DNA of 64,000 nt from Ruegeria pomeroyi (GCF_021405525.1 NZ_JAGQAG010000001.1:2852001-2916000), one strand, 5' to 3'; shown: positions 35,931 through 45,264, numbered from the stretch's first letter. The notes: generated from the letters alone by a model not told the origin. Translations and numbers: made by a program.

Positions 35931-37657
35931 AACTGATACTCAAAGAATATCTCGCGTCTCTCAAGGAACGAGGTGACCTTGACAAAGCGTTGTTGCCCAA
36001 CCTGCTGTCTGCGATGGGGTTGCAGGTGCTGAAAACTCCAATGATCGGAACTCGCCAAGATGGAGTTGATATATCCGCTGTCGGTCAGTTGCCAGACGAT
36101 GATCAGAAGTATCTCTATTTGCTCTGCGTCAAGGCAGGAGATGTTGGGCGCAACGATTGGGATGCAGGGCCACAGTCAGTGCGTCCAGAGTTGCAGGAAA
36201 TACTGGATGTCTACATAGGTTCGAAAATTGCAAAAGAGCATCAAGATTTGCCAATCAAAATATGCTTGTGCATGGGAGGTGAGTTAAAGGAAACGGTTGA
36301 GGGCAACTGGGCTGGCTTCACGCAGAAAAACGCGACTAGCAAAGTTCGATTTGAGCTATGGAATGGGGACCGTTTAGCTGGATTTATGGAAAAGTCTTTG
36401 TTGGCTCGTGAGCTACTAGACGAAGCCGCACGCAGACACTTTCAGAAAGCCTTGGCAATGGTGAACGAAGCGGAGGCCTGCTACGAGTATACTAGAAGCT
36501 TTGTCGCCATTGTTCTGCCACCACAGGACATGAAAGACAAAGAGCGCCTTTTGAGGCTCAGACAGGCGTACATTTGCCTTCACGCCATATGCGCATGGGC
36601 GGTCGAAGCAAAGAGCCTCGATGTTGTTTATCGGATATCAGAATTGGGCATGCTGTTCTGCTGGGATGCAATGCGTGAACAACCAGTCAAGAAAAAGCCG
36701 ACCAGGCATCAATTTGCTCTGATGGAAATTTTGGATCAGTACGTCCGGCTCTATCTGATGATGTCCGAGATGTATTTTGAAAAGGTACTGTATCCTCATG
36801 CCGATACGCTTCATGCCCTAACGGTTTCGGTGAAGTCGCGAGAAGCAGTCGATGCCAATCTTGCTATGTTCGACTTGCTTGGCCGTGCGGCCACCCGGGC
36901 AATCTGGACGGACTTCTTAGGGAAAGCACTCTCGAAGGCGAACCCCGAGTTCGCTCGCAGTCTGAACGAGCAGACAACGAAAATGCTCGACATGTTGGTG
37001 GCCCTGATCAACAACAATCCGACTTTGGGGTCTCCGTTCAAGGACGATCACATGATCGAGGCAGCCTTGGTCATGTATCTTGCTCAACAAACATCGTCAG
37101 GCAGGCGATTTATGCCATGGTTTCATGCCATGGCTGAGCACACATCGTTCGCGCTTCTAACCAATGCCAGTTACCCAACGTGCTTTCGCGACTATAACGA
37201 TCTGCTTGCTCATCCTGCGAGTAGTGAACAGGAATACCGTGATGAGGCTTGTGTTGGCAGTGTCCTGTATCCCTACCTGTTCGTGTGGCTACAGCACGGC
37301 GCCGAACAAAGTTTCATTGAAGAATTCTCCAGACGACTTTCGCAAAAAATACCCGACTGCACACATCAGGCATGGTTCCCGGATGAGGAAACAGACCAGA
37401 AAATCTGGCGTGGGGATACCTACCATGGAATTTGCGTGACTGACCTGTCGCCAGCACGTGGATATGCGGAGATGGCAGACAACCTGAACCTAGCAATCAA
37501 GGAGTGCGGGGCAATTCTTGAAATGACAGTGATGAAGCGAGGTCTGGTTCCACTTTTCTTGGCGGCGTGTAGGCACTACCGCTTGCCTATCCCGCCAACA
37601 CTTTGGGTGCCTCCGCAAAGCAATTCAGATGTGGTTCAGGTGGAGCCCCATTCATAG
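35927..37657 (+). CDS. Island cargo protein 2: PDDEXK-like N-terminus with large helical region
   Basis: 576 aa. Residues 1-165 resemble a restriction-endonuclease/Mrr-like fold: helix LPNLLSAMGLQVLKTPMI, then GTRQDGVDISAV with Asp48, then strand YLYLLCVKAGD with Lys69 in a CxK variant of the usual (E/Q)xK. LPIKICLCMGGEL follows, and FELWNGDRLAGFM, the WxGxxLA ending common in these nuclease families. Residues 170-570 are helical, Trp/His/Asp-rich and unrecognised. The normal catalytic Glu/Gln is Cys67, so the domain may be inactive or use another acid. It is coupled by ATGA to cargo gene 1. A defence effector is the leading hypothesis. Confidence 0.68.
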   Translation: MKLILKEYLASLKERGDLDKALLPNLLSAMGLQVLKTPMIGTRQDGVDISAVGQLPDDDQKYLYLLCVKAGDVGRNDWDAGPQSVRPELQEILDVYIGSKIAKEHQDLPIKICLCMGGELKETVEGNWAGFTQKNATSKVRFELWNGDRLAGFMEKSLLARELLDEAARRHFQKALAMVNEAEACYEYTRSFVAIVLPPQDMKDKERLLRLRQAYICLHAICAWAVEAKSLDVVYRISELGMLFCWDAMREQPVKKKPTRHQFALMEILDQYVRLYLMMSEMYFEKVLYPHADTLHALTVSVKSREAVDANLAMFDLLGRAATRAIWTDFLGKALSKANPEFARSLNEQTTKMLDMLVALINNNPTLGSPFKDDHMIEAALVMYLAQQTSSGRRFMPWFHAMAEHTSFALLTNASYPTCFRDYNDLLAHPASSEQEYRDEACVGSVLYPYLFVWLQHGAEQSFIEEFSRRLSQKIPDCTHQAWFPDEETDQKIWRGDTYHGICVTDLSPARGYAEMADNLNLAIKECGAILEMTVMKRGLVPLFLAACRHYRLPIPPTLWVPPQSNSDVVQVEPHS

Positions 37658-37904
37658 TAGTGCAAGAAACTTCCTTGTCCTTTGGCGAAAGCTGCGCCGC
37701 AGCACCGTCGGGGTCCGCCACTGTCTGCTTTGGGCCGATAGTTTCACTTGCTTCGTAAGCTGCCACCTTTTGGAAACTCCGGTTAGCGCCTTACGGCGAG
37801 GCTGGTTGGCCCACAGAACCGATCTAAACATTCACCTTATGTTCCGCTCAGTTTCTTTAACCGCCTAAGCAAATTGTTGTTTATTATCAGAATGATACAT
37901 AGTC
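37658..37904. other. Right-end non-coding segment of the island
   Basis: This 247-bp stretch between the cargo stop and attR contains no convincing gene. It contains the bipartite block TCTAAACATTC (37823-37833) plus TGTTCCG (37840-37846), the mirror of the left-end arm-site candidate, and an AT-rich run next to attR. It is the expected place for integrase arm and bending-factor sites. Confidence 0.5.
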
Positions 37905-37948
37905 TTGCAAATCCGTGTACACCGGTTCGATTCCGGTACTCGCCTCCA
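37905..37948. other. attR: 44-bp copy of the tRNA-Cys 3' half
   Basis: Identical to 32289-32332 and running from the anticodon loop to CCA. The 5' half of the tRNA is absent here, so this is a truncated copy, not a second tRNA. It marks the chromosome-island junction 71 bp before the end of the ClC gene. Confidence 0.93.
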
Positions 37949-38019
37949 TTTCTCCGAAAGCAGTTCCCCGAAAAGCGCTGACACTGTCCTCAAAGAGGTT
38001 CTCGGCGAATGCCCGCTTG

Positions 38020-39705
38020 TCAGGAATGCTCCTCGGCGGCGGTGGCGGCGAGAGCGCGGGTATAGGCCTTGAGCGCGTCTATATGATAGAGCGCACCGAC
38101 CGGGGATTCGCTGCCGTCCTCTTCTCGGACCACAACCGGGATACAGGGATGTTCGTCGCGATCGAACCAGGGCATTGCCGCTTCGAGCGTGGCGCTGGCG
38201 GGCACGCAGACTCCGTCGGCGATCAGCGCCTCGCAGCCGGGGCGATCCAGACAGCGCGGATCGCCCAGTGGCCGCATCACCGCGCCTGTGCGCAGCATCG
38301 CCAGCAGATAGGCCTGCGGACCCGCCGCCAGGTGAACGTCGCGCCGCTCCAGTTGGGTCAGGAAAAAGGACCGGTCCACCAGCCGCGACGCCAGCGCCGT
38401 CGACATGCTGACCGAAACCATCACCGCCAGGCCGATCTGCCAGTCGCCGGTCAGTTCGAACACGATCAGCGTGGTCGAGATCGGCGCCCCAAGCACCGCC
38501 GCCGCCACCGCCCCCATCCCGGCAAAGGCATAAAGCGCATGGGTCCCCGACACATCCGGCAGCACCCGCGTGGCGATCAGGCCAAAGGCCAGCCCGGTCA
38601 GCGCCCCGATCATCAGCGAGGGCGAGAACACCCCGCCCCCCATGCGCCCGCCCATGGTCAGCGCCAGCGCCACCGTCTTGATCACCGCAAACAGGATCGC
38701 GGTGCCAAGCGCCATCTCACCGCTCAGCGCCAAGATCGTGGTCTCGTAACCGACCCCGATAATATGCGGGAACCAGATCGCAAGCAGTCCCAGTAGCGCG
38801 CCCGATACCGCCGGGCGCAGCCAGCGTGGCATGCGCAGGCTGTTCTGCACATGGGTGCCCAGGTCCTCGGCCAGAAAGATCGAGCGCATCAGCAACAGCG
38901 AAACCAGACCGCAGACCAGGCCCAGCAACAGAAAGGCGGGCAATTCCACGTAGAATTGCAGCGCGCCGGGGGTGTTGAGCGCAAATTCGGTTACATCGCC
39001 CCGGTCGAGCCGGTTGATCACGGTGCCCGCGACCGAGGCGATGACGATGGGCGCAAAGGCATGCACCGCGAAATGGCGCAGCACCACCTCGAGCGCAAAC
39101 AGCGCCCCGGCGATGGGGGCGTTGAAGCTGGCCGAAACCGCCGCCGCCACCGCGCAGCCCAGAAGGTCGCGCCCGGTGATCCCGTCGGCATTGATGCGCT
39201 GGCAGACCCAGGTCGAGATCATCCCGGCCATATGCACCACCGGCCCCTCGCGCCCTGTCGATCCGCCCGAGCTGAGCGTGATCAGCGAGGCCAGCATCGA
39301 GCCGATCCCGGCCCGCATCTCGACCCGGCCATCGGTGAGCGCCGCACCCTCAATCACATCGGCGACCGAACGGACGCGACCATCGGGCGTGGTCTTGTGC
39401 AGGATCAGCCCGACCACCAGCCCGCCAAGGGTAGGGATCAGCAAAAGCCAGAACCAGGGCAGGTGTTCCGCATGGCTGTGCAACAGGCGCACATCCTCGT
39501 TGCCGTAAAGAACCGACTGCAAGGCATTGATTCCCTTTCGAAAAGCAACCGCAGCCACACCGGCCGCCACGCCAATGGCAAGCGCGATGAACCAGAACTG
39601 GACCTGACTGGGACCGCGATGGCGCAATACCTGCCAGGCATCACCGATCTCGGCCTTGGCCTGAAGAAACTGCTGCACCAGAACAGTGCGGGTGGATTGT
39701 GTCAT
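38020..39705 (-). CDS. ClC-family chloride channel/antiporter
   Basis: A 561-aa inner-membrane protein. ClC selectivity signatures: SSGGSTGREGPVVH with the gating Glu153, and MGGRMGGGVFSPSLMIGA, plus GAPISTTLIVFELTGDW. A soluble C-terminal extension (about 475-561) includes DGVCVPASATLEAAMPWFDRDEHPCIPVVV, which fits a degenerate CBS-type regulatory domain. ATG 39705 begins MTQSTRTVLVQQ; the longer open frame is less likely. The gating Glu suggests a 2Cl-/H+ exchanger. Before island insertion it would have directly followed tRNA-Cys. Confidence 0.9.
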   Translation of the reverse strand: MTQSTRTVLVQQFLQAKAEIGDAWQVLRHRGPSQVQFWFIALAIGVAAGVAAVAFRKGINALQSVLYGNEDVRLLHSHAEHLPWFWLLLIPTLGGLVVGLILHKTTPDGRVRSVADVIEGAALTDGRVEMRAGIGSMLASLITLSSGGSTGREGPVVHMAGMISTWVCQRINADGITGRDLLGCAVAAAVSASFNAPIAGALFALEVVLRHFAVHAFAPIVIASVAGTVINRLDRGDVTEFALNTPGALQFYVELPAFLLLGLVCGLVSLLLMRSIFLAEDLGTHVQNSLRMPRWLRPAVSGALLGLLAIWFPHIIGVGYETTILALSGEMALGTAILFAVIKTVALALTMGGRMGGGVFSPSLMIGALTGLAFGLIATRVLPDVSGTHALYAFAGMGAVAAAVLGAPISTTLIVFELTGDWQIGLAVMVSVSMSTALASRLVDRSFFLTQLERRDVHLAAGPQAYLLAMLRTGAVMRPLGDPRCLDRPGCEALIADGVCVPASATLEAAMPWFDRDEHPCIPVVVREEDGSESPVGALYHIDALKAYTRALAATAAEEHS

Positions 39706-39805
39706 CACGCACTCGCGAAGGTCTTTTAACCTTACTAGGACACCGGGGACCGTCAGGAAAGGCAAAACCCGTTGAGTCTCACCGGCTTGTGCGCCGGTGT
39801 TGCCG

Positions 39806-41455
39806 TCAGGCGTCGAGCAGGGCGCGGGCGGCGGCGCGGGCGGCTTCGGTCACGGTATCGCCCGACAGCATGCGGGCGATCTCGTCCTCGCGCTCGGGGT
39901 CCGACAGCGCCACCACGGTCGACAGGGTTGCGTCCGCCTCGACCCGTTTCTGCACCCGCCAGTGATGGGCGCCGCGCGCGGCCACCTGCGGCGAGTGGGT
40001 CACCACCAGCACCTGCCCCGCGCCCGCCAGCGCCTCGAGCCGCCGGCCCACCGCATCGGCGGTGGCGCCGCCGACGCCGCGGTCGATCTCGTCAAAGATC
40101 ATCGTCTTGCCGCCATCATCGCCGCGCAGACAGACCTTGAGCGCCAGCAGAAAGCGGCTGAGTTCACCGCCCGAGGCGATGCGGTTCAGCGGCCCGGCGG
40201 GCGCGCCGGGATTGGTGGCCACCTCGAATGCGACCACGTCACGCCCCTCGGGGCCGGGCTCGCCCTCGGTGATCCGGGTCTGAAACACCGCGCGCTCCAT
40301 CTTGAGCGGGGCCAATTCGTGCATCACCGCCGCGTCCAGTTCCCCGGCCGAGGCCCGGCGGGCCTGTGACAGAGCCGCCGCCGCCGCCTCATAGGCAGCC
40401 TCGGACTTGGCCAACGCCGCGCGTTGCGCCGCCAGATCGGCATCGCCCGCATCCAGTGCCGCCAGCTTGCCGCGCAGGGTGTCTGCAAACGGACCCAATT
40501 CATCCGGGGCGACGCCATGCTTGCGCGCCAGTGCCCGGATCGCGAACAGACGTTCCTCCAGTTCTTCCAGCTCCGCCGGATTGAACTGGAGCGCATCCAG
40601 ACAGTCTTCGACCCCCGACTGCGCCTCTCCCAGCTCGATCAGCGCCCGGCCCAGCGCCGCAACGGCGGTCTCCAGCCGACCCTCGGCCCTGTCGGCGACC
40701 CCGTCGAGCCAGCGGATCGCGTCGCTCATGGCGCCCTCGGCCCCATCGCTGCCGATCAGGGCAAAGGCGCGGGCGACATCGTCGCGGATACGTTCGGCCC
40801 CCTGCATCAGGCGGCGGCGGGCGTCCAACTCGGCCTCTTCTCCCGGCTGCGGGTCGAGCGTGTCGAGTTCTCCGACCGCGTGGCGCAGATATTCCTCTTC
40901 GGCGCGTACCGCCTCCAGCGCCGCCTCGGTGGCCGCCACTGTCTTGCGGGCCTTGGACTGTGCGGACCAGGCCGCGCGAACCGCCTCAAGCTCGGCCGTC
41001 AGACCGGCATATGTGTCCAGCATCGCCCGGTGGCCGCGCGGGTTCAGCAGGCCGCGGTCGTCATGCTGGCCATGCAGCTCGATCAACGTCTCGGAAAGCG
41101 CCCGCAGCACCTCGCCGGAACAGCGGCGGTCGTTGACCCAGGCGGTCTTGCGCCCGTCGGCGGTGTTGACCCGGCGCATCAGCAGCGTGTCACCGCCGGG
41201 CAGGCCGGCCTCGGCCAGTACCGCATGCGCTGGGTGCCCGGGGACCAGATCGAACTCGGCGATGACCTCGCCCTGCTCGGCACCTTGGCGCACCAGTTCG
41301 GCCCGGCCCCGCCAGCCCAGCACAAAGCCCAGGCTGTCGAGCAGGATCGACTTGCCCGCCCCGGTCTCGCCGGTCAGCACGTTGAGACCGGGCCGGAAGT
41401 CCAACTCCAGCCTGTCGATGATCAGCATGTCCCGGATTTCAAGCGCCCGCAGCAT
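39806..41455 (-). CDS. recN: DNA repair protein RecN
   Basis: An SMC-like ATPase of double-strand-break repair, 549 aa. Walker A GETGAGKSILLDSLGF at about residues 30-45, long central coiled coil, ABC signature ASGGELSRFLLALK, Walker B KTMIFDEIDRGVGG and the C-terminal VVTHSPQVAARGAHHW. The length matches E. coli RecN (553). It follows bamD in the same direction, a common alphaproteobacterial order (lpxC-bamD-recN). Confidence 0.95.
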   Translation of the reverse strand: MLRALEIRDMLIIDRLELDFRPGLNVLTGETGAGKSILLDSLGFVLGWRGRAELVRQGAEQGEVIAEFDLVPGHPAHAVLAEAGLPGGDTLLMRRVNTADGRKTAWVNDRRCSGEVLRALSETLIELHGQHDDRGLLNPRGHRAMLDTYAGLTAELEAVRAAWSAQSKARKTVAATEAALEAVRAEEEYLRHAVGELDTLDPQPGEEAELDARRRLMQGAERIRDDVARAFALIGSDGAEGAMSDAIRWLDGVADRAEGRLETAVAALGRALIELGEAQSGVEDCLDALQFNPAELEELEERLFAIRALARKHGVAPDELGPFADTLRGKLAALDAGDADLAAQRAALAKSEAAYEAAAAALSQARRASAGELDAAVMHELAPLKMERAVFQTRITEGEPGPEGRDVVAFEVATNPGAPAGPLNRIASGGELSRFLLALKVCLRGDDGGKTMIFDEIDRGVGGATADAVGRRLEALAGAGQVLVVTHSPQVAARGAHHWRVQKRVEADATLSTVVALSDPEREDEIARMLSGDTVTEAARAAARALLDA

Positions 41456-41494
41456 CGTAAGCTCCGCAGGACGGGCCGATGGCCCGTCGCCCTG

Positions 41495-42349
41495 TTACAA
41501 CCACTGCCCCTTGATCGACTGCCGGTAAATCTGGCTCAGCCAGTTGTTGCCGACATCGCGCATCTTCAGCCCGCGCGCGGTCAAGAGCTTGTAGCTCGCC
41601 TCGTACCACTCCGAGGATTGGTAGTTGTGACCCAGGATCGCGCCAGCCGTCTGCGCCTCTTCCACCAAACCCAGAGACAGATATGCCTCGACCAGGCGGT
41701 GCAGCGCCTCGGCGGTGTGGGTCGTGGTCTGGAAGTCCTCGACCACAACGCGGAACCGGTTGATCGCCGCCGAATAATGCTGGCGGCGCAGGTAATAGCG
41801 GCCGATCTCCATCTCCTTGGCGGCAAGATGGTCAAAGGCCAGATCGAATTTCAGGATCGCCGAAGTGGCATATTCACTGTCGGGATAGACCTCGATCACC
41901 GTGCGCAGCGCCTGCAACGCCTGAAATGTCAGGCCCTGGTCGCGCCCGACCTCGTCGATCTGGTCGTAATAGCTGAGCGCCAGCAGATACTGGGCATAGG
42001 CCGCGTCCTCGTCCGCCGGGTAGAAGTCGATGTAACGCTGCGCGGCGGCACGGCTTTCGGGATAATCCTTGCCGGAATGATAGGCAAAGGCCTGCATGAT
42101 CAGCGCGCGCTTGGCCCAGTTGGAATAGGGATAAAGCCGCTCGACCTCGGAAAAGTAATAGGCCGCGTCGTCGGTCCGCTTGACCGACAGCTCATATTCG
42201 CCGCGCTCGAATATCTGTTCCGGCGTATAGCCGTCCAGATTCTGGCTGCGGTCCGCCGCGGTGCGAAAACCACCGCCGTCGCAGGCCGCCAGGAACGTCG
42301 CCAAAAGAAGTGCGCCAACCAGTCTGGTACCTGCCCTGCTGCCAATCAT
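41495..42349 (-). CDS. bamD: Outer-membrane protein assembly factor BamD
   Basis: A 284-aa lipoprotein of the BAM complex that folds beta-barrel proteins. The signal peptide ends in lipobox LAAC with Cys23. Five TPR-like repeats follow, e.g. EQIFERGEYELSVKRTDDAAYYFSEVERLYPYSNWAKRALIMQAFA, the classic BamD opening, and YQSSEWYEASYKLL near the end. It lies between lpxC and recN and is probably driven from its own promoter after the hairpin at 42443. Confidence 0.94.
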   Translation of the reverse strand: MIGSRAGTRLVGALLLATFLAACDGGGFRTAADRSQNLDGYTPEQIFERGEYELSVKRTDDAAYYFSEVERLYPYSNWAKRALIMQAFAYHSGKDYPESRAAAQRYIDFYPADEDAAYAQYLLALSYYDQIDEVGRDQGLTFQALQALRTVIEVYPDSEYATSAILKFDLAFDHLAAKEMEIGRYYLRRQHYSAAINRFRVVVEDFQTTTHTAEALHRLVEAYLSLGLVEEAQTAGAILGHNYQSSEWYEASYKLLTARGLKMRDVGNNWLSQIYRQSIKGQWL

Positions 42350-42442
42350 ACCGCTAGTCCTTGTCGTCTTGCGTGCGAGGTGTATCCCCCGTTTGGGCCT
42401 TGGTCTAGCACATTAAATTCCGCTGCAAAACGCCTTATAAGC

Positions 42443-42467
42443 ATCGCCCGGCACGAGGCCGGGCGAT
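42443..42467. terminator. Perfect hairpin between lpxC and bamD
   Basis: ATCGCCCGGC (42443-42452) and GCCGGGCGAT (42458-42467) form a 10-bp stem with a 5-nt loop, 33 bp after the lpxC stop on the minus strand. The T-tract is poor, so termination may be partial. Confidence 0.55.
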
Positions 42468-42499
42468 CAGAGGTAAGTGCTGGGTGTATCTGGGCTGTT

Positions 42500-43420
42500 T
42501 CAGGCAACCCTGGGGATTTCAGCCCAGACCAGTCCTTGTCCGGGCAGGCGCGCTGCCTGTTCCGGGGTACACAGGACAGGACGAACTGCGCCCGGCGTTT
42601 CAAACAATGCCCTCAGCAGGGCGTTGGTCAGGGCGTGCCCGGCCTTCTCACCGACATAGCGGCCCAGAATCGGCCCCCCTGCCATGTAGAGATCGCCCAG
42701 CGCATCGAGCATCTTGTGACGCACCGCTTCATCGGCGTGACGCAGCCCCCCTGGCGTCAAGATTTCATCGCCGTCGACAACCACCGCGTTTTCGAGAGTG
42801 CCACCCAAAGCCAGACCGTTGGCGCGCATAGCCTCCACATCGCCGCGTCGACAAAAGGTACGGCTGTCGCTCAGTTCGCGTGCAAAGCTGCCGTTGCGCA
42901 TATCCATGCGGCGGGTCTGGCGACCGATGGCGGCATCCTCGAAATCAATGGCGAATTCGATCTCCAGCCCATCCGAGGGCATCAGCGTCGCGCGCGCACC
43001 GTCCTTTTCGACGGTAAGGGTCTTCAGCACTTCATAAGCCAAAACGGGAGAGGCCTGCTGCCGCACGCCGCGCGACATGATACCGCGCACGAAGTCGACC
43101 GCGGACCCATCCATAATCGGCACTTCAGGCCCGTCCAACTCGATCAGGGCATTATGCACGCCGCAACCCGCAAGTGCGGCCATGATGTGTTCAACCGTCG
43201 AGACCGACACTCCGGCGGCGTTCACCAGACGGGTGCACAGCGGGGTGCGGTCGACCAGATCATAGATCGCGGGGATCATCGCATCGCCGATCTCGATATC
43301 CGTCCGTTTGAACCAGATGCCGTATCCGGCTGCGGCTGGGCGAAGGGTCATGCGGACGGGTTTGCCCCCATGCAGACCAATGCCCTGGAAGGTGACCGAG
43401 GATTTCAGCGTATGTTGCAA
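42500..43420 (-). CDS. lpxC: UDP-3-O-acyl-N-acetylglucosamine deacetylase
   Basis: LpxC carries out the committed Zn-dependent deacetylation of lipid A synthesis. 306 aa. Zn ligands are seen in VSTVEHIMAALAG (His) and AVRHKMLDALGDLYMAG (His and Asp), with the general base His in EKAGHALTN. The N-terminal LKSSVTFQGIGLHGGKPVRMTLRPA is canonical. The start is TTG 43420 with AGAGG six bases upstream. It lies downstream of ftsZ, as is standard. Confidence 0.95.
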   Translation of the reverse strand: MQHTLKSSVTFQGIGLHGGKPVRMTLRPAAAGYGIWFKRTDIEIGDAMIPAIYDLVDRTPLCTRLVNAAGVSVSTVEHIMAALAGCGVHNALIELDGPEVPIMDGSAVDFVRGIMSRGVRQQASPVLAYEVLKTLTVEKDGARATLMPSDGLEIEFAIDFEDAAIGRQTRRMDMRNGSFARELSDSRTFCRRGDVEAMRANGLALGGTLENAVVVDGDEILTPGGLRHADEAVRHKMLDALGDLYMAGGPILGRYVGEKAGHALTNALLRALFETPGAVRPVLCTPEQAARLPGQGLVWAEIPRVA

Positions 43421-43587
43421 GATAGGCCTCTGACGGTTGCCTACAGCCTCAAGGAGCTGTGTTGACCATCAGGTAAGTGAGCCTCGCTCAGGGCTCAACT
43501 CAATCTTTGTAACGGTTTGAAACATGCGGAAATCGGATAGGCGGAACCCCGCCTTCGAGAGTTCAACGTACTGATATGTAACGTAAA

Positions 43588-43609
43588 AAGGCCGCCCTCA
43601 GGCGGCCTT
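43588..43609 (-). terminator. Intrinsic terminator after ftsZ
   Basis: AAGGCCGCC (43588-43596) pairs with GGCGGCCTT (43601-43609). On the minus strand it is followed by TTTTTACG. It lies 24 bp behind the ftsZ stop and separates ftsZ from lpxC. Confidence 0.85.
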
Positions 43610-43632
43610 GCTTGCTCTACTTGTGACCGCTA

Positions 43633-45264
43633 TCAGTTGGCTTGACGGCGCAGGAAGGCGGGAATTTCGATCCGCTCTTGATCAGGGTCCACCTCGGAAT
43701 GCGCGGGTGCCGTTGCGTCACTCGGGCGCATTACCGGCTGCTTTCGCGCTGGTGCGGCGCCTCGTTCGGCAGGCGTATCCGGTGCGTGTCCGGTCATCCG
43801 GTCGATCAACCGGTTGAAGCCGAAACGGGGCTTCTCTCCGGCTGGCTGCAACGGTGCCCGTTGCACCTGCTGAGGCGCTGCCGGCGGTACTTTTTGCGCC
43901 GCGGCCTGAAGCCGGCGCATCGCCTCGGGCGAAGGTGTGCCGGGTGCGGAAGCGCGCGGTGCAACAAAACTCTCGACCGCTGCTTCTTCTTCCTCGACAT
44001 AGGCACGCGGTTGGAACGCGGGCACCTGGGGCTGATAGGCCGGCGGCGGCAAACCGTCATCGTCCAGCAGCTCCGGCTCGTCGCTTGTATCCAGGATATC
44101 TTCTCCCAGGTCATGGGCAGCGACTTGCTCGACATCCATGCCTTCGAAAAGGCTTGGTTCCTCGGCGACAAGCGCCACGGGTTCCTCGGCAGCAGGCTGT
44201 TCCAATGTCAGCGGCGCAGGCTTTTCTTCAGCAGCCACCCGATGCTTGAGCGGCGCATTCATTGGACGGCGCGGTACAGGCATATCATGTTGCACATCCA
44301 CCGCGTCGATGCCGGTCGCAACGACCGACACCCGCATTGCGCCGTCCATCGAGGTATCCAAGGTCGAGCCAACGATGATATTGGCGTCAGGGTCGACCTT
44401 CTCGCGAATGATATTGGCCGCCTCGTCCAGTTCGAACAGAGTCAGGTCATGGCCGCCGGTGATGTTGATCAACACGCCCTTAGCGCCGTTCAGGCTGATT
44501 TCATCCAACAGCGGGTTGGCAATCGCCTTTTCGGCGGCCTGCACGGCGCGGTCCTCGCCTGCGGCCTCGCCGGTGCCCATCATTGCCTTGCCCATCTCGT
44601 CCATCACGGCGCGAACGTCGGCAAAGTCGAGGTTGATCAGGCCCGGGCGCACCATCAGGTCGGTCACGCCCTTGACGCCTTGATAGAGTACGTCGTCGGC
44701 CATGCTGAAGGCTTCGGTAAAGGTGGTCTTTTCGTTGGCAAGGCGGAACAGGTTCTGGTTCGGAATGATGATCAGCGTGTCGACCACCTTTTGCAGCGCG
44801 TCGACACCATCCTCAGCCTGACGCATGCGCTTTGCGCCTTCGAACTGGAACGGCTTGGTCACCACGCCCACGGTGAGCACACCCAGTTCCCGCGCGGCCT
44901 GCGCGATGATCGGGGCGGCGCCAGTGCCGGTGCCGCCGCCCATTCCAGCGGTGATGAAGCACATATGCGCCCCGGCCAGATGATCAACGATCTGCTCGAT
45001 GCTTTCTTCGGCGGCAGCGGCGCCCACTGTGGCTCGCGCTCCGGCGCCCAACCCTTCGGTCACCTTGACACCCAGCTGGATGCGCGAGGGCGCATGGCTC
45101 TGCTGTAGGGCCTGCGCGTCGGTATTGGCGACGACGAAATCGACGCCTTCCAGCTGTTTTTCAATCATGTTGTTGACGGCATTGCCGCCAGCGCCCCCGA
45201 CCCCGAAAACGGTGATCCGCGGCTTCAACTCATCCTGTCCGGGCATCGAAAGGTTCAATGTCAT
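43633..45264 (-). CDS. ftsZ: Cell-division GTPase FtsZ
   Basis: Tubulin-like Z-ring protein, 543 aa. [15 protein letters not shown] at about residue 19, tubulin signature [13 protein letters not shown] at 107-119 and T7 loop [17 protein letters not shown]. After the GTPase core (about 1-320) there is a long Pro/Glu/Ala-rich linker and the conserved tail ending [13 protein letters not shown], which binds FtsA and other partners. The linker is long, as in other alphaproteobacteria. Unusually, an acyltransferase gene separates ftsZ from ftsA, so ftsZ has a 336-bp upstream region of its own. Confidence 0.97.
   Translation of the reverse strand: MTLNLSMPGQDELKPRITVFGVGGAGGNAVNNMIEKQLEGVDFVVANTDAQALQQSHAPSRIQLGVKVTEGLGAGARATVGAAAAEESIEQIVDHLAGAHMCFITAGMGGGTGTGAAPIIAQAARELGVLTVGVVTKPFQFEGAKRMRQAEDGVDALQKVVDTLIIIPNQNLFRLANEKTTFTEAFSMADDVLYQGVKGVTDLMVRPGLINLDFADVRAVMDEMGKAMMGTGEAAGEDRAVQAAEKAIANPLLDEISLNGAKGVLINITGGHDLTLFELDEAANIIREKVDPDANIIVGSTLDTSMDGAMRVSVVATGIDAVDVQHDMPVPRRPMNAPLKHRVAAEEKPAPLTLEQPAAEEPVALVAEEPSLFEGMDVEQVAAHDLGEDILDTSDEPELLDDDGLPPPAYQPQVPAFQPRAYVEEEEAAVESFVAPRASAPGTPSPEAMRRLQAAAQKVPPAAPQQVQRAPLQPAGEKPRFGFNRLIDRMTGHAPDTPAERGAAPARKQPVMRPSDATAPAHSEVDPDQERIEIPAFLRRQAN

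Larger units (their letters stand above)
32333..37948. mobile_element. 5.6-kb genomic island integrated at tRNA-Cys
   Basis: The element is bounded by perfect 44-bp repeats. It carries its integrase at the tRNA end, a 57-aa gene overlapping the integrase start, a structured divergent intergenic region and two large coupled genes. There are no replication, conjugation, capsid or transposase genes, so it is probably mobilised in trans or is a satellite. Its base composition (about 50 percent GC) is clearly lower than the flanks. Removing it would place the ClC gene directly after tRNA-Cys. Confidence 0.9.

Noticed and set aside
37905-37948. Second tRNA-Cys gene
   Set aside because: Only the 3' half is present. 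No acceptor 5' strand or D-arm stands upstream, so it is the attR copy.
40424-43465. 1013-codon plus-strand open frame
   Set aside because: Antisense to recN, bamD and lpxC, all of which have clear catalytic motifs on the minus strand. The frame crosses their intergenic gaps and has no recognisable domain.
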